Assembly (NCBI RefSeq): GCF_030695035.1
Contig: NZ_JAUYTT010000022.1
Span: 124,001 to 188,000, forward strand
Length of the DNA stretch: 64,000 nt
Direction: 5' to 3'
DNA from: Frigidibacter sp.
GTDB taxonomy: Bacteria; Pseudomonadota; Alphaproteobacteria; Rhodobacterales; Rhodobacteraceae
Shown: positions 43,447-52,190 of the stretch, piece by piece
Layout: the number at the start of each line of letters is the position of its first letter
How positions within the stretch are numbered: the first letter of the stretch is position 1
Notes under the pieces: model-generated
The model's database searches: none
What the model saw: only the letters and a program-made list of their open reading frames with translations
Told to the model about the DNA's origin: nothing
Made by a program: the position numbers and the translations under genes

Positions 43447-44325
43447 TCAGCCCGGACCGCTGCGCACGTCGAGCGCGTCGCGCAGCCCGTCGCCGATGAA
43501 GTTGAAGCTGGTGACGGCCATGGTGATGGTGATGCCCGGCACGATGGCCAGCCAGGGTGCGCTGGCAAGGTATTGCTGCGCGCCGTTCAGCATGTTGCCC
43601 CAGCTCGGCAGCGGCGGCTGGATCCCGTAGCCAAGGAAGCTGACATAAGCCTCCAGCAGGATGGCGCGGGCGACGGTCAGCGTGGCGGCGACGATGATCG
43701 GGCCCATGGCGTTGGGCAGGATCTCGCGGAACATGATGTGACTGCGGCTGAGGCCCAGCATCCGTCCGGCCTGCACGAATTCCCGCTCGCGCAGCGACCG
43801 GACCTCGGCCTCGACGATACGCGCCACCTCCATCCAGCTGGTGACGGCGATGATGACGGTGATCATAGTCGGACTGGGTTTCAGCAGCGCGGCCAGCGCC
43901 AGCACCAGGAAGATCGACGGGAAAGCCAGGAACGCATCGACCATGCGCATCAGCGACGCGCCGACCCAGCCGCCGCGATAGCCCGCGACCACGCCGACGA
44001 AGGCCCCCAGCAGCGTTGACAGCACCATCGCGCAGACACCCACCAGCAGCGAGGTGCGCCCGGCCATCAGCAGCCGCGCGGCGATGTCGCGGCCAAGCGG
44101 GTCGGTGCCCAGATAATGCTGCCCGGTCATCGGCGGCGCGAAGCGGGCGCGCAGGTCGATATAGAGCGAGTCATAGGGCAGCAGCCACGGCCCCGCCACA
44201 CAGGCCAGCGTCAGGGCGGTGATCATCACCACCCCGATCAGCGCCAGCCGGTGCCGCGCGAAGCGGCGGACGGCGCGGCCTTGCCACCAGCGGCTGCGCG
44301 GTTCGGAAAGGGAAGCTGTGGACAT
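43447..44325 (-). CDS. Dpp/Opp-type ABC transporter permease (DppC-like)
   Basis: Inner-membrane permease of 292 aa with LGTDPLGRDIAARLLMAGRTS after the first helix, an EAA loop near VQAGRMLGLSRSHIMFREILPN, and the family C-terminus GDGLRDALDVRSG. Starts 23 bp after the DppB-like gene. Third Dpp-type system in the window. Confidence 0.93.
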   Translation of the reverse strand: MSTASLSEPRSRWWQGRAVRRFARHRLALIGVVMITALTLACVAGPWLLPYDSLYIDLRARFAPPMTGQHYLGTDPLGRDIAARLLMAGRTSLLVGVCAMVLSTLLGAFVGVVAGYRGGWVGASLMRMVDAFLAFPSIFLVLALAALLKPSPTMITVIIAVTSWMEVARIVEAEVRSLREREFVQAGRMLGLSRSHIMFREILPNAMGPIIVAATLTVARAILLEAYVSFLGYGIQPPLPSWGNMLNGAQQYLASAPWLAIVPGITITMAVTSFNFIGDGLRDALDVRSGPG

Positions 44326-44348
44326 GTCTGTCTCCTCGGGGGCTGGGT

Positions 44349-45299
44349 TCAGCCCAGGCGGATGCGGGGGTCGACCATGGCGATCACGACATCGGCGATC
44401 AGATTGCCAAGCACGGTCAGGAAGGCCGAGAACATCAGGAGGCCCATCACGACCGGGTAGTCGCTGTAGCCAAGGCTATCCAGAAACAGCCGCCCCATGC
44501 CGGGCCAGGTGAACACCGTCTCTGTCACCAGCGCGCCGCCAAGGATGCTGGGCAGCTGCATCCCCGCCAGCGTGATCATCGGCAGCAGGGCGTTGCCCAC
44601 GACATGCTTCATCAGCACCCGCCGCTCGGTCAGGCCCTTGGCGCGGGCGGTCTTGACGAAATCCTGGTTGATCACATCCAGCGTGGCGCTGCGCATGTAG
44701 CGGCTCCACACCGCGACATTGACCAGCGACAGCACGATGCTGGGCAGGATCAGGTGGTGCAGGTAGTTCAGCACCGATCCGTCGCCGATGGTGTACATGT
44801 TGCCCGCCGGCAGCCAGCCAAGGCGCAGCGAGAAGACATAGATGCCGACAAGGCCGAACCAGAAGGTCGGGATCGACAGGGCGACCATGGCGCCGACGGT
44901 GGCGGAATAGTCGAACATCGAATAGCGGTGCGTGGCGCCGCGGATGCCGATCCAGGTGCCGATGCCGATGGCGATCACCGTGGACGATCCCATCAGCAGC
45001 AGCGTGGCAAACAGATGCCGCCCGATCACGTCCAGCACCGGAACCCCGTCGCGGAACGAGGTGCCCCAGTCGCCGCGCAGCATCCGCATCAGCCAGTCGA
45101 AATACTGCACCGGCAGCGGGCGGTTCAGCCCCATCTGCTCGGCCAGGCGGTCCATGTCGGCCTGCGTCATGCCGGGATCGAGCGCGAATTGCGCCAGTGG
45201 GCCGCCGGGCATCAGGTTCAGGATCGTGAAGCCGATGATCGACACGATCAGCAGCAAGATCACGCTCTGCCACAGACGGTTGAGCAGGAAGACCAGCAT
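44349..45299 (-). CDS. Dpp/Opp-type ABC transporter permease (DppB-like)
   Basis: Inner-membrane permease of 316 aa. It starts MLVFLLNRLWQSVILLLIVS, has NLMPGGPLAQFALDPGMT after helix 1, an EAA loop near TARAKGLTERRVLMKHVVGN and a terminal MVDPRIRLG. It follows the binding-protein gene after a 69-bp gap that carries a strong stem-loop. Confidence 0.93.
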   Translation of the reverse strand: MLVFLLNRLWQSVILLLIVSIIGFTILNLMPGGPLAQFALDPGMTQADMDRLAEQMGLNRPLPVQYFDWLMRMLRGDWGTSFRDGVPVLDVIGRHLFATLLLMGSSTVIAIGIGTWIGIRGATHRYSMFDYSATVGAMVALSIPTFWFGLVGIYVFSLRLGWLPAGNMYTIGDGSVLNYLHHLILPSIVLSLVNVAVWSRYMRSATLDVINQDFVKTARAKGLTERRVLMKHVVGNALLPMITLAGMQLPSILGGALVTETVFTWPGMGRLFLDSLGYSDYPVVMGLLMFSAFLTVLGNLIADVVIAMVDPRIRLG

Positions 45300-45335
45300 G
45301 GGGCGCCTCGACGGATCAGCGAATTACGGAAGGGT

Positions 45336-45362
45336 GCCGCCGCCCCGGCCCGGGGCGGCGGC
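45336..45362 (-). terminator. intercistronic stem-loop between binding protein and permease
   Basis: Arms GCCGCCGCCCC and GGGGCGGCGGC form a perfect 11-bp stem with a 5-nt loop (GGCCC), 6 bp beyond the binding-protein stop codon. The minus strand continues ACCCTTCC, so there is no strong U-tract. A 3'-end protection or attenuation role is likely. Confidence 0.75.
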
Positions 45363-45368
45363 GGCGGA

Positions 45369-47036
45369 TCAGCTGGCCCAGTACCACTGGCCGGCATTCC
45401 AGGTCTCGGTGCGGGTATTGCCGTTATGGACGACCCCCTCGATCCCCTCTTTCCAGGCGCGGATCGAGTTGTCCGAGAACAGCGGCAGGAAGGGCAGGTC
45501 GGCGCGGACCAGCTCCTGCACCTCGAGATAGATCTCGCGGCGGCGTTCGGGATCGAAGCTCGCGCTGCCTTCGTCCAGCAGCTCGTCCACCCGCGCGTTC
45601 TTGTATTGCGCGTTGTTCGACCCGCGTCCGCCCTGCGCGATGATCGCACCCGAGTGGAAGCGGTTGGTCACGTCCGGGTCGGAGCCGATCAGATAGGTGA
45701 TGCCGACGACGACCGAGTCGAACTGCGACTGCGTCCAGAACTCGCCCCAGATCACGGCGGCGGGGTAGTTCTCGATGGTCATCTCGATGCCCGCCTCGCG
45801 CAGGGTCTGCTGCACGAACTGCTGCAGCTGCTCGCGCAGGTGGTTGCCCGAGGTGGTGGAGTTCACGAACGAGAGCCGCACCCCGTCTTTCTCGCGGATG
45901 CCGTCCGAGCCCGGAACCCAGCCGGCCTCGTCCAGCAGCTGGTTGGCACGCTCGAGGCTGAATTCGTGCTTGGGCAGGTCGGGGTGCAGATAGGCCGAGG
46001 TGCGGGGCATGAAGGTTTCGACCGAATCGGGCAGCCCATAATACAGCGCTTCGATGATCGAGGCCTTGTCGATGGCGGCATAGACCGCCTCGCGCACCGC
46101 CAGCTCCTTGAAGACCGGGCGTTCCATGTTCAGGTAGATGGTCTCGACCGAGGTGGCCGGTTCCAGCTTGATCACCTTGCCGGCCAGCGTCTGCGCCTCG
46201 GCGTAGTTGTCGGGGGTGATGTACATGCGGCCCAGCAGATCGACATCGCCGCTTTTGAACTGGGTGTAGAGCACGGTCACGTCGGGGATGTACTTGAAGA
46301 TCAGCTGTTCGATATAGGGGCCCTCGCCGAAGTAGTCCGGGTTGGCCACCAGGCTGATATGGTCGCCTGCGATGCGGTTGTCCCACTTGAACGCGCCGGT
46401 GCCGACAGGTGCCTGGTTGAAGGCGGCGGTGTTCGGATCGGCCTCGGCCCCAAGGATGTGCTTGGGCACGATGAAGGTTTCGGTCAGGAACGACAGGTAG
46501 GGCGAGAAGGGCTTTTCCATCCGCCAGGTGATCTCGGTCGGGGACACCACGGTCACATCGCGCACCAGCGAGTGGCCGGCGGTGCGCCAGCTGCGGAAGT
46601 CGGGGTTCACGATCAGCTCGAGCGTGTACTTGACGTCTTCGGCGGTGAAGGGCGCGCCGTCATGCCAGGTCACGTCATCGCGCAGCATCACGCGCCATTC
46701 GAGGCCATCCTCGGAAATGCCGCCATTGGCCTGGCTTGGCACTTCGGCCGCAAGGTTCGGCACGATCTCGCCATCGGGCATCACCCGGAACAGCGCGTCG
46801 AACATCGAGAAATGGACGCCGTCATCCACCTCGATCTTGACCATCAGCGGGTTGAAATTGGTGGGTTCCTGCGACAGGCCGACGATGATCCGCCCGGTGG
46901 GCGTTTCGGGGGGCGTGGCGGCGAAGGCCGGTTTGCCCAGCAGGTTCGGGGCCAGCAGGCCAGCCGTGCCGGCCGCGCCCATCAGCATGAGCGCGCCGCG
47001 GCGCGACATCGTGGTGGGGGTCTTGTGGTGAGCCAT
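45369..47036 (-). CDS. Dpp/Opp-type ABC substrate-binding protein (family 5)
   Basis: Periplasmic binding protein of 555 aa. The leader has a twin-arginine-like motif (MSRRGALMLMGAAGTAGLL) and a cleavage site near PAFAA. The mature part has the family-5 segment LRDDVTWHDGAPFTAEDVKYTLE, VGTGAFKWDN, and GLPDSVETFMP. In the operon it lies downstream of the fused ATPase (53-bp gap) and upstream of both permeases. Ligand unknown; nearby FAD oxidoreductase and hydroxyacid dehydrogenase suggest a peptide, opine-like compound or amino-acid derivative. Confidence 0.93.
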   Translation of the reverse strand: MAHHKTPTTMSRRGALMLMGAAGTAGLLAPNLLGKPAFAATPPETPTGRIIVGLSQEPTNFNPLMVKIEVDDGVHFSMFDALFRVMPDGEIVPNLAAEVPSQANGGISEDGLEWRVMLRDDVTWHDGAPFTAEDVKYTLELIVNPDFRSWRTAGHSLVRDVTVVSPTEITWRMEKPFSPYLSFLTETFIVPKHILGAEADPNTAAFNQAPVGTGAFKWDNRIAGDHISLVANPDYFGEGPYIEQLIFKYIPDVTVLYTQFKSGDVDLLGRMYITPDNYAEAQTLAGKVIKLEPATSVETIYLNMERPVFKELAVREAVYAAIDKASIIEALYYGLPDSVETFMPRTSAYLHPDLPKHEFSLERANQLLDEAGWVPGSDGIREKDGVRLSFVNSTTSGNHLREQLQQFVQQTLREAGIEMTIENYPAAVIWGEFWTQSQFDSVVVGITYLIGSDPDVTNRFHSGAIIAQGGRGSNNAQYKNARVDELLDEGSASFDPERRREIYLEVQELVRADLPFLPLFSDNSIRAWKEGIEGVVHNGNTRTETWNAGQWYWAS

Positions 47037-47089
47037 TGATCGTCTCCCTGAAGTGGCTTTTTGCCAAGGTCGGAAAGGGGGCCCGGGTC

Positions 47090-48754
47090 TTAGCTGCCCG
47101 GCTGTTCCCCTGGAATCGCCGCCACCAGTTCGCGGGTGTAGGCGGATTGCGGATTGAGGAAGATCTGCGAGGGCGGTCCGCTCTCGACGATCTTGCCGCG
47201 TTGCATCACCGCGATCTCGTCGCAGATCTGCGAGGCGACGCGCAGGTCATGGGTGATGAAGATCATCCCGACGCCGGTGTCGCGCTGGATCTTGTCCAGA
47301 AGTTCAAGGATCTGCGCCTGGATCGACACGTCCAGCGCCGAGACCGCTTCATCGGCCACCAGCAGCTTTGGCTCGAACATCAGCGCCCGGGCGATGCCCA
47401 CGCGCTGGCGCTGACCGCCGGAAAATTCGTGCGGATAGCGGCCGAAGGCGCCGGCATCGAGGCCGACCATCGTCAACAGATCCTGCGCCGAGGCGCGGGC
47501 CTTGGCATAGGGCACGCCATGCGCGACCGGTCCCACCGTCAGGATATGGCCGATGGTCGAGCGCGGGTTGAGCGAGGCGAAGGGGTCCTGAAAGATCATC
47601 TGGATCTTGGGGCGCAGCGCGCGGAAGCGGTCTTCCTTCAGCGCGGCGATGTCGCTGCCCTCGAACAGGATGCTGCCGCTGTCGCTGTCCATCAGCTTGA
47701 CCAGCAGCCGGCCAAGCGAGGATTTGCCCGATCCGCTTTCGCCGACAACGCCCAAGGTCCGCCCGGGCCAGAGGTCGAAGGACACGCCGTCCACCGCCTT
47801 CACCACCCGTTCGGTGCCGAACAGTTTGCTGCCGCTGCGATAGGTCTTGACCAGACCCTCCACGCGCAGAAGCGGTTCGGCTTTGGCAGGGGCCGCGACA
47901 GGATGGGCGCGGTCGGTGCCGGTCAGGTGCGGCACGGCGGCGATCAGGCGCTTGGTATAGGGATGCGAGGGGGTGCGCAGTACCGCATCGGCGCTGCCCT
48001 GCTCGACGATATGACCCTTTTCCATGACGACGACGCTGTCCGCGATCTCGGCCACGACGCCGAAGTCATGGGTGATGAACATCACGCTCATCCCCTTGCG
48101 GGCCTGGATGTCGCGGATCAGCTTCAGGATCTGCGCCTGCGTGGTGACGTCGAGCGCGGTCGTCGGCTCATCCGCGATCAGGATCGAGGTTTCCAGCGCC
48201 AGTGCCATGGCGATCATCACCCGCTGGCGCTGCCCGCCCGACAGGCGGAAGGGATACTGGCGATACATCAGCGGCGGATCGGGCAGGCCGACCTCGTCCA
48301 GCAGTTCCAGCGCCCGGGCGCGGCGGCTGTCCGGCGTGCCCACCCCATGCGCCATCATCACCTCGGCGATCTGCGCGCCCACGGTCATCAGCGGGTTCAG
48401 CGCCGAGAGCGGATCCTGAAAGATCATCGCGATCTTGCGGCCGCGCAGATCGCGCAGCGTTTCGGCCCCCGCGGCGAGGATGTCGGTCCCGCCCATCTGG
48501 ATCGCGCCTTGGGTGACCTTGATGCTGGGCGGCAGCAGGCCCATCACCGCATGGGCCGTCACCGACTTGCCAGAGCCGGATTCGCCGATGATGCACAGGA
48601 TCTGCCCCGGAAGCAGGTCGAACGAGATGCCCTTCACCGCATGGGCGCGTTCCATGCCGTCCGGCAGGCTCACGGTCAGATCGCGCATCGAAAGCACCGG
48701 CTGCGGCGCGGCAGGATCTGCGGTCTGGAGGGGGTGAGCGCCTGAGTCCGACAT
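47090..48754 (-). CDS. fused dual-ATPase subunit of Dpp/Opp-type ABC transporter
   Basis: Polypeptide of 554 aa with two ATPase domains. Domain 1 (about 18-275) has GESGSGKSV, FQDPLSALNP, LSGGQRQRVMIAMAL and ILIADEPTTALD. Domain 2 (about 295-550) has GESGSGKSS, FQDPFASLNP, FSGGQRQRVGIARAL and LLVADEAVSALD, with Ala-Val in place of Pro-Thr after Walker B. It is the first gene of the operon, which is unusual because the binding protein normally comes first. Divergent from the XRE-cupin regulator. Confidence 0.93.
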   Translation of the reverse strand: MSDSGAHPLQTADPAAPQPVLSMRDLTVSLPDGMERAHAVKGISFDLLPGQILCIIGESGSGKSVTAHAVMGLLPPSIKVTQGAIQMGGTDILAAGAETLRDLRGRKIAMIFQDPLSALNPLMTVGAQIAEVMMAHGVGTPDSRRARALELLDEVGLPDPPLMYRQYPFRLSGGQRQRVMIAMALALETSILIADEPTTALDVTTQAQILKLIRDIQARKGMSVMFITHDFGVVAEIADSVVVMEKGHIVEQGSADAVLRTPSHPYTKRLIAAVPHLTGTDRAHPVAAPAKAEPLLRVEGLVKTYRSGSKLFGTERVVKAVDGVSFDLWPGRTLGVVGESGSGKSSLGRLLVKLMDSDSGSILFEGSDIAALKEDRFRALRPKIQMIFQDPFASLNPRSTIGHILTVGPVAHGVPYAKARASAQDLLTMVGLDAGAFGRYPHEFSGGQRQRVGIARALMFEPKLLVADEAVSALDVSIQAQILELLDKIQRDTGVGMIFITHDLRVASQICDEIAVMQRGKIVESGPPSQIFLNPQSAYTRELVAAIPGEQPGS

Positions 48755-49027
48755 GGTCGCTGACTTCCGGTTGATCGTTCAGTTTTGTAAAAACAAGCAT
48801 ATAGTGAATATTGCGGCAAGGGGGTTGTCGGGGGTCATGGCACTTCTCTGACCGCATTCGCATGAGGATCGCATCGCAACATACTGTTAATGCTTATATA
48901 TATGTGTAACGATTATTATTTACGCGAAACTTTCATCGGGCGGGTCAAACATAGATATTGAATTTTGATGCGACCTCTTTCAATATTGTGTAGAGATGCA
49001 GGCACTGCCAAGCCGGAGGACAAGGCG
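48755..49027. promoter_or_regulatory. divergent AT-rich promoter/operator region
   Basis: The 273-bp gap between the ABC operon and the XRE-cupin gene contains a marked AT-rich tract (about 48885-48990). Arms ATATTGAA (48955-48962) and TTCAATAT (48979-48986) form a perfect inverted repeat with a 16-bp spacer, and a further GAATATTGC lies near 48807. These are candidate sites for the regulator at 49028. Confidence 0.45.
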
Positions 49028-49651
49028 ATGGATCAGCGGGCAGAGACCCCGGCGGAGCGGCCCCCCGAGGGGCAGGCCCCGGAGCCCCATGTCGGCTTCA
49101 CCCTGCGGCGCCTGCGCAAGCAAAGCGGCATGTCCTTGCAGGCGCTGGCGGCGGCTTCGGGCGTGTCGGTGGGCATGATCAGCCAGGTGGAGCGCGGCCT
49201 TGCCAATCCGTCCGTGCGGCTGCTGACGGCGCTGCGCCGGGCGCTGAATGTGTCGATGCAGGATCTGTTCGGCGATGCCCCGGCGGCCGGGACGCCCGAC
49301 AGCGATCCGCCCTTCGTGCGCCGCCGCGAAAACCGCCCCGTGATCAACCTCGGCTCGATCCGCAAGGAGCTGATGACCCCGCCCGACCGGCAGAACCTGC
49401 AGCTGATGATCCTGCGGATCGAGCCGGGCGGCGAATCCGGCGGGCGGGCGCTGAGCTATCCCGCGGAAAAGGGCGGCTTCGTGATGTCGGGCCGCCTGAC
49501 GCTGACCGTCAATGACCAGCGGGTCGAGTTGAACACCGGCGACAGCTTCTGTTTCGACAGCGCCCTGCCCCACAGCCTGTGCAACACCGGCGATGAGCCG
49601 GTCGAGGTGCTGTGGATCATCGGCGCCGTGCAATTCGATCGCCACCTCTAG
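49028..49651 (+). CDS. XRE-family regulator with C-terminal cupin domain
   Basis: Transcription regulator of 207 aa. An N-terminal XRE helix-turn-helix (about residues 23-78: LRRLRKQSGMSLQALAAASG then GMISQVERG) is followed by a PuuR-like cupin sensing domain with YPAEKGGFVMSGRLTLTVNDQRVEL and SFCFDSALPHSLCN. ATG 49028 is chosen because GGAGGA ends 7 bp upstream. Such proteins usually sense amines or amino-acid derivatives. Probably controls the divergent ABC operon and the FAD oxidoreductase that follows. Confidence 0.9.
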   Translation: MDQRAETPAERPPEGQAPEPHVGFTLRRLRKQSGMSLQALAAASGVSVGMISQVERGLANPSVRLLTALRRALNVSMQDLFGDAPAAGTPDSDPPFVRRRENRPVINLGSIRKELMTPPDRQNLQLMILRIEPGGESGGRALSYPAEKGGFVMSGRLTLTVNDQRVELNTGDSFCFDSALPHSLCNTGDEPVEVLWIIGAVQFDRHL

Positions 49652-49673
49652 CGCAACCCCCGGAAGGCCGACC

Positions 49674-50981
49674 ATGCAGCAGACCAGCGTAGCGGACAAA
49701 CGCACCCCCTATTGGTGGGAGGACGCCCCGGTCCGCCCGCTGCCCGAAATGCCGCTGGCCGCAAAGGCCGATGTGGTTGTCGTCGGCGCGGGTTATGCGG
49801 GGCTTGTGGCGGCGCTGACGCTGGCGCGGGCCGGCCGGGCGGTGACGGTGCTGGACACGATGAACCCCGGCGAGGGTGCCTCATCCCGCAATGGCGGGAT
49901 CACCAGCGGCAATATCCGCATGACCTTCGACCAGCTCAAGCGCCGCTATGGCGAGGCCAGCGCGCTGGCCATCGAGGCCGAGGGCAAGGCCGCGCGCGCC
50001 TTCACCTATGATTTCATCCGCAGCGAGGGGCTGGACTGCGATTTCCAGCTGACCGGCCGGTTCTATGGCGCCATCGGGGCAGAGCAGTATGAAAGCGCGG
50101 CGCGCAGTGCCGAGGCGCTGCACAGGAAGCTGGGGATCGACAGCTTTGCGGTGCCGCAGGCGGAACAGCGCGCCTATATGGGCACTGACTATTACCGCGG
50201 CGGCACCGTGCGGATGGATATCGGCGGGCTGCAGCCGGCGAAGTACCATGCCGAGATCCTGCGGGTGACGCTGGCCGCGGGCGCGGCCGTGCATTCGGGC
50301 TGCCCGGTGACCAGCATTGCGGCGACGGGCGCGGGCTTTGTCGTCACCACCCCAGCGGGCAAGATCCAGGCGCGGCAGGTGCTGATCTGCACCAATGGCT
50401 ACACCGATGGTGCGGCCCCCTTCCTGCGCCGCCGCCTTGTTCCCGTGCGCAGCCGCATCATCGCCACCGAGGAGCTGCCGGTGGAGCTGATGGACCGGCT
50501 GATGCCCAAGCGGATGATGGCCTCGGAAGGCAAGGTTCTGGGGTTCTACTACCGCCCCTCGCCGGACGGGAAGCGGATCTTGCTGGGCGGCCGCGATGCC
50601 TCGCAATCGGGCGACCCGGAGCAACCGACGCTGATGCTGCGCAAGGGGCTGATCGGGCTGTTCCCCGAGCTGCAGGATGTCCGCCTCAGCCACAGCTGGT
50701 TCGGCAATGTCGCCATGCACCGCGACATGATCCCGCGGATCTTCGAGCATAAGGGCCTGACCTATGCCACGGGGTTCTGCGGGTCGGGCGTGGTCTGGGC
50801 GCCGTGGATCGGCAGCCGCGCCGCGCACAAGCTGATGGGCGATGCGCAGGGCCGGTCCGCCTTTGACATGCGCCCGCCGCCCGCCATCCCGCTCTATAAC
50901 GGCAAGCCCTGGTTCATGCCGGCCTTCATCCAGGGCTACCGGATGCAGGACCGCATCGCGATGAGCCGCGCCACCCGCTGA
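49674..50981 (+). CDS. FAD-dependent oxidoreductase (DAO/PuuB-like family)
   Basis: Flavoprotein of 435 aa. The N-terminus [14 protein letters not shown] leads into the FAD motif [21 protein letters not shown] and [15 protein letters not shown]. The C-terminal region [29 protein letters not shown] completes the flavin site. Related enzymes oxidise secondary amines, N-methyl amino acids or gamma-glutamyl amines. It lies 22 bp after the regulator and 25 bp before a hydroxyacid dehydrogenase, so the three form one operon. Confidence 0.9.
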   Translation: MQQTSVADKRTPYWWEDAPVRPLPEMPLAAKADVVVVGAGYAGLVAALTLARAGRAVTVLDTMNPGEGASSRNGGITSGNIRMTFDQLKRRYGEASALAIEAEGKAARAFTYDFIRSEGLDCDFQLTGRFYGAIGAEQYESAARSAEALHRKLGIDSFAVPQAEQRAYMGTDYYRGGTVRMDIGGLQPAKYHAEILRVTLAAGAAVHSGCPVTSIAATGAGFVVTTPAGKIQARQVLICTNGYTDGAAPFLRRRLVPVRSRIIATEELPVELMDRLMPKRMMASEGKVLGFYYRPSPDGKRILLGGRDASQSGDPEQPTLMLRKGLIGLFPELQDVRLSHSWFGNVAMHRDMIPRIFEHKGLTYATGFCGSGVVWAPWIGSRAAHKLMGDAQGRSAFDMRPPPAIPLYNGKPWFMPAFIQGYRMQDRIAMSRATR

Positions 50982-51006
50982 CCCCCTTCCAGAAAGGCTT
51001 CCCCCC

Positions 51007-51933
51007 GTGACCTTCCTCATCCTGTCCTACCCCGAGCGGGTCGAAACCTTCCGCCGCATCTTTGCCCGCGACCTGCCCGAGGTGAGCTTTGCCAGTGACA
51101 TGGCCGAGGTTGACCCCGCCGAGGTGCGCTATCTGATGGCCTGGACCTTCCCCGAGGATCTGGCCACGCGCTTTGGCAATCTGGAGCTGATCTTTTCCAC
51201 CGGCGCGGGGATCGATCAGGTGGTGGGCCTCGATCTGCCGCCGCGTGCGCAACTGGTGCGCATGGTGGAAGAGGGGCTGACGGCCATGGTCCGCGACTAT
51301 GTGGTGATGGCTGTTCTGGCGCTGCACCGCGATCTGCCGGCCTATCTGGGCCAGCAGCGCCAGCAGGTCTGGAAGACGCGCGACTTTGTCTGGGCCGATC
51401 AGCGCCGGGTGGGGATCCTGGGGCTTGGGGAGCTTGGCCGCGCCACCGCCGAGTCGCTGCGCCCCTTCGGCTTTCCGCTGGCAGGCTGGTCGCGCAGCCC
51501 GCGCCAGATCGACGGCGTCACCTGCCATCACGGGCCGGAGGGGCTGCGCCAGATTCTGGCCGAAACCGATATCCTTGTCTGCCTGCTGCCGCTGACCGAG
51601 GAAACGCGCGGCATCCTGAACGCGGATCTGTTTGCACAACTGCCGCAGGGGGCAAGGCTGGTGCAGGCCGGGCGCGGCGATCATCTGGATCAGGACGCTC
51701 TGCTGGCGGCGCTTGATTCGGGCCAACTCTCCGCTGCCATGATCGACGTGACCACGCCGGAACCGTTGCCCGAGGGGCACGCGCTCTGGTCGCATCCCAA
51801 GGTGGTGCTTACCCCGCATATCGCCGGGCACAGCCGCCCCGAAAGCGCCGCCGCGGCGACGGTTGCCAATATCCGCCGACATCTGCAAGGGCAGGGCGTG
51901 ACGGGGCTGGTGGACCGGGCGCGAGGCTATTAG
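51007..51933 (+). CDS. D-isomer-specific 2-hydroxyacid dehydrogenase (GhrA-like)
   Basis: NAD(P)-dependent glyoxylate/hydroxypyruvate reductase-like protein of 308 aa. Visible elements are [23 protein letters not shown], the Rossmann motif [17 protein letters not shown], the substrate Arg in [14 protein letters not shown], and the catalytic His in [22 protein letters not shown] start follows the FAD gene. It could reduce the 2-oxo acid released by the oxidoreductase. Confidence 0.9.
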   Translation: MTFLILSYPERVETFRRIFARDLPEVSFASDMAEVDPAEVRYLMAWTFPEDLATRFGNLELIFSTGAGIDQVVGLDLPPRAQLVRMVEEGLTAMVRDYVVMAVLALHRDLPAYLGQQRQQVWKTRDFVWADQRRVGILGLGELGRATAESLRPFGFPLAGWSRSPRQIDGVTCHHGPEGLRQILAETDILVCLLPLTEETRGILNADLFAQLPQGARLVQAGRGDHLDQDALLAALDSGQLSAAMIDVTTPEPLPEGHALWSHPKVVLTPHIAGHSRPESAAAATVANIRRHLQGQGVTGLVDRARGY

Positions 51934-51937
51934 GCCG

Positions 51938-51959
51938 CGCCCCCGGGGGCCCCGGGGGC
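51938..51959 (+). terminator. GC-rich hairpin after the hydroxyacid dehydrogenase
   Basis: Arms GCCCCCGG (51939-51946) and CCGGGGGC (51952-51959) with a 5-nt loop lie just after the TAG stop. There is no U-tract. Likely ends the XRE-FAD-hydroxyacid dehydrogenase transcript. Confidence 0.55.
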
Positions 51960-52107
51960 CCGGATTCGGATGAGAGACACCCTCGCCATATAGTGCCGGG
52001 CCGCCACGGCCGGTCCGGCCCAAGGTGCGCAGCCTCCCCGCGTGATGCGAGAGGCGCGGCCTGAAGCCATGCGCGCCCCGGGGAAAATCCTTGGTGCCCG
52101 GCGGCAA

Positions 52108-52150
52108 GAAAATTATTGATGCAATGTATATTATAGTATTTATTTGTCCT
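52108..52150 (+). promoter_or_regulatory. AT-rich promoter region of the ytfQ operon
   Basis: The gap 51960-52190 holds no gene. A short, strongly AT-rich island (with TTGATG at 52116 and a TATA-rich stretch after it) lies 40-80 bp upstream of ytfQ in otherwise GC-rich DNA. It probably carries the promoter and the site for the GntR regulator at 56739. Confidence 0.4.
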
Positions 52151-52190
52151 GGGCCTGGGAGGGCCCTCAGGGATCTCGGGAGGATGACCT

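Noticed and set aside
44604-47039. An 811-codon open frame on the plus strand opposite the family-5 binding protein and permease genes.
   Set aside because: It is rich in His, Arg, Gly and Gln with no domain pattern, and the other strand carries two complete, recognisable genes. It is a by-product of the high G+C content.
51938-51963. Run of alternating C and G blocks as a possible Z-DNA or regulatory repeat.
   Set aside because: It forms a simple GC hairpin right after a stop codon and is more easily explained as the end of the transcript.
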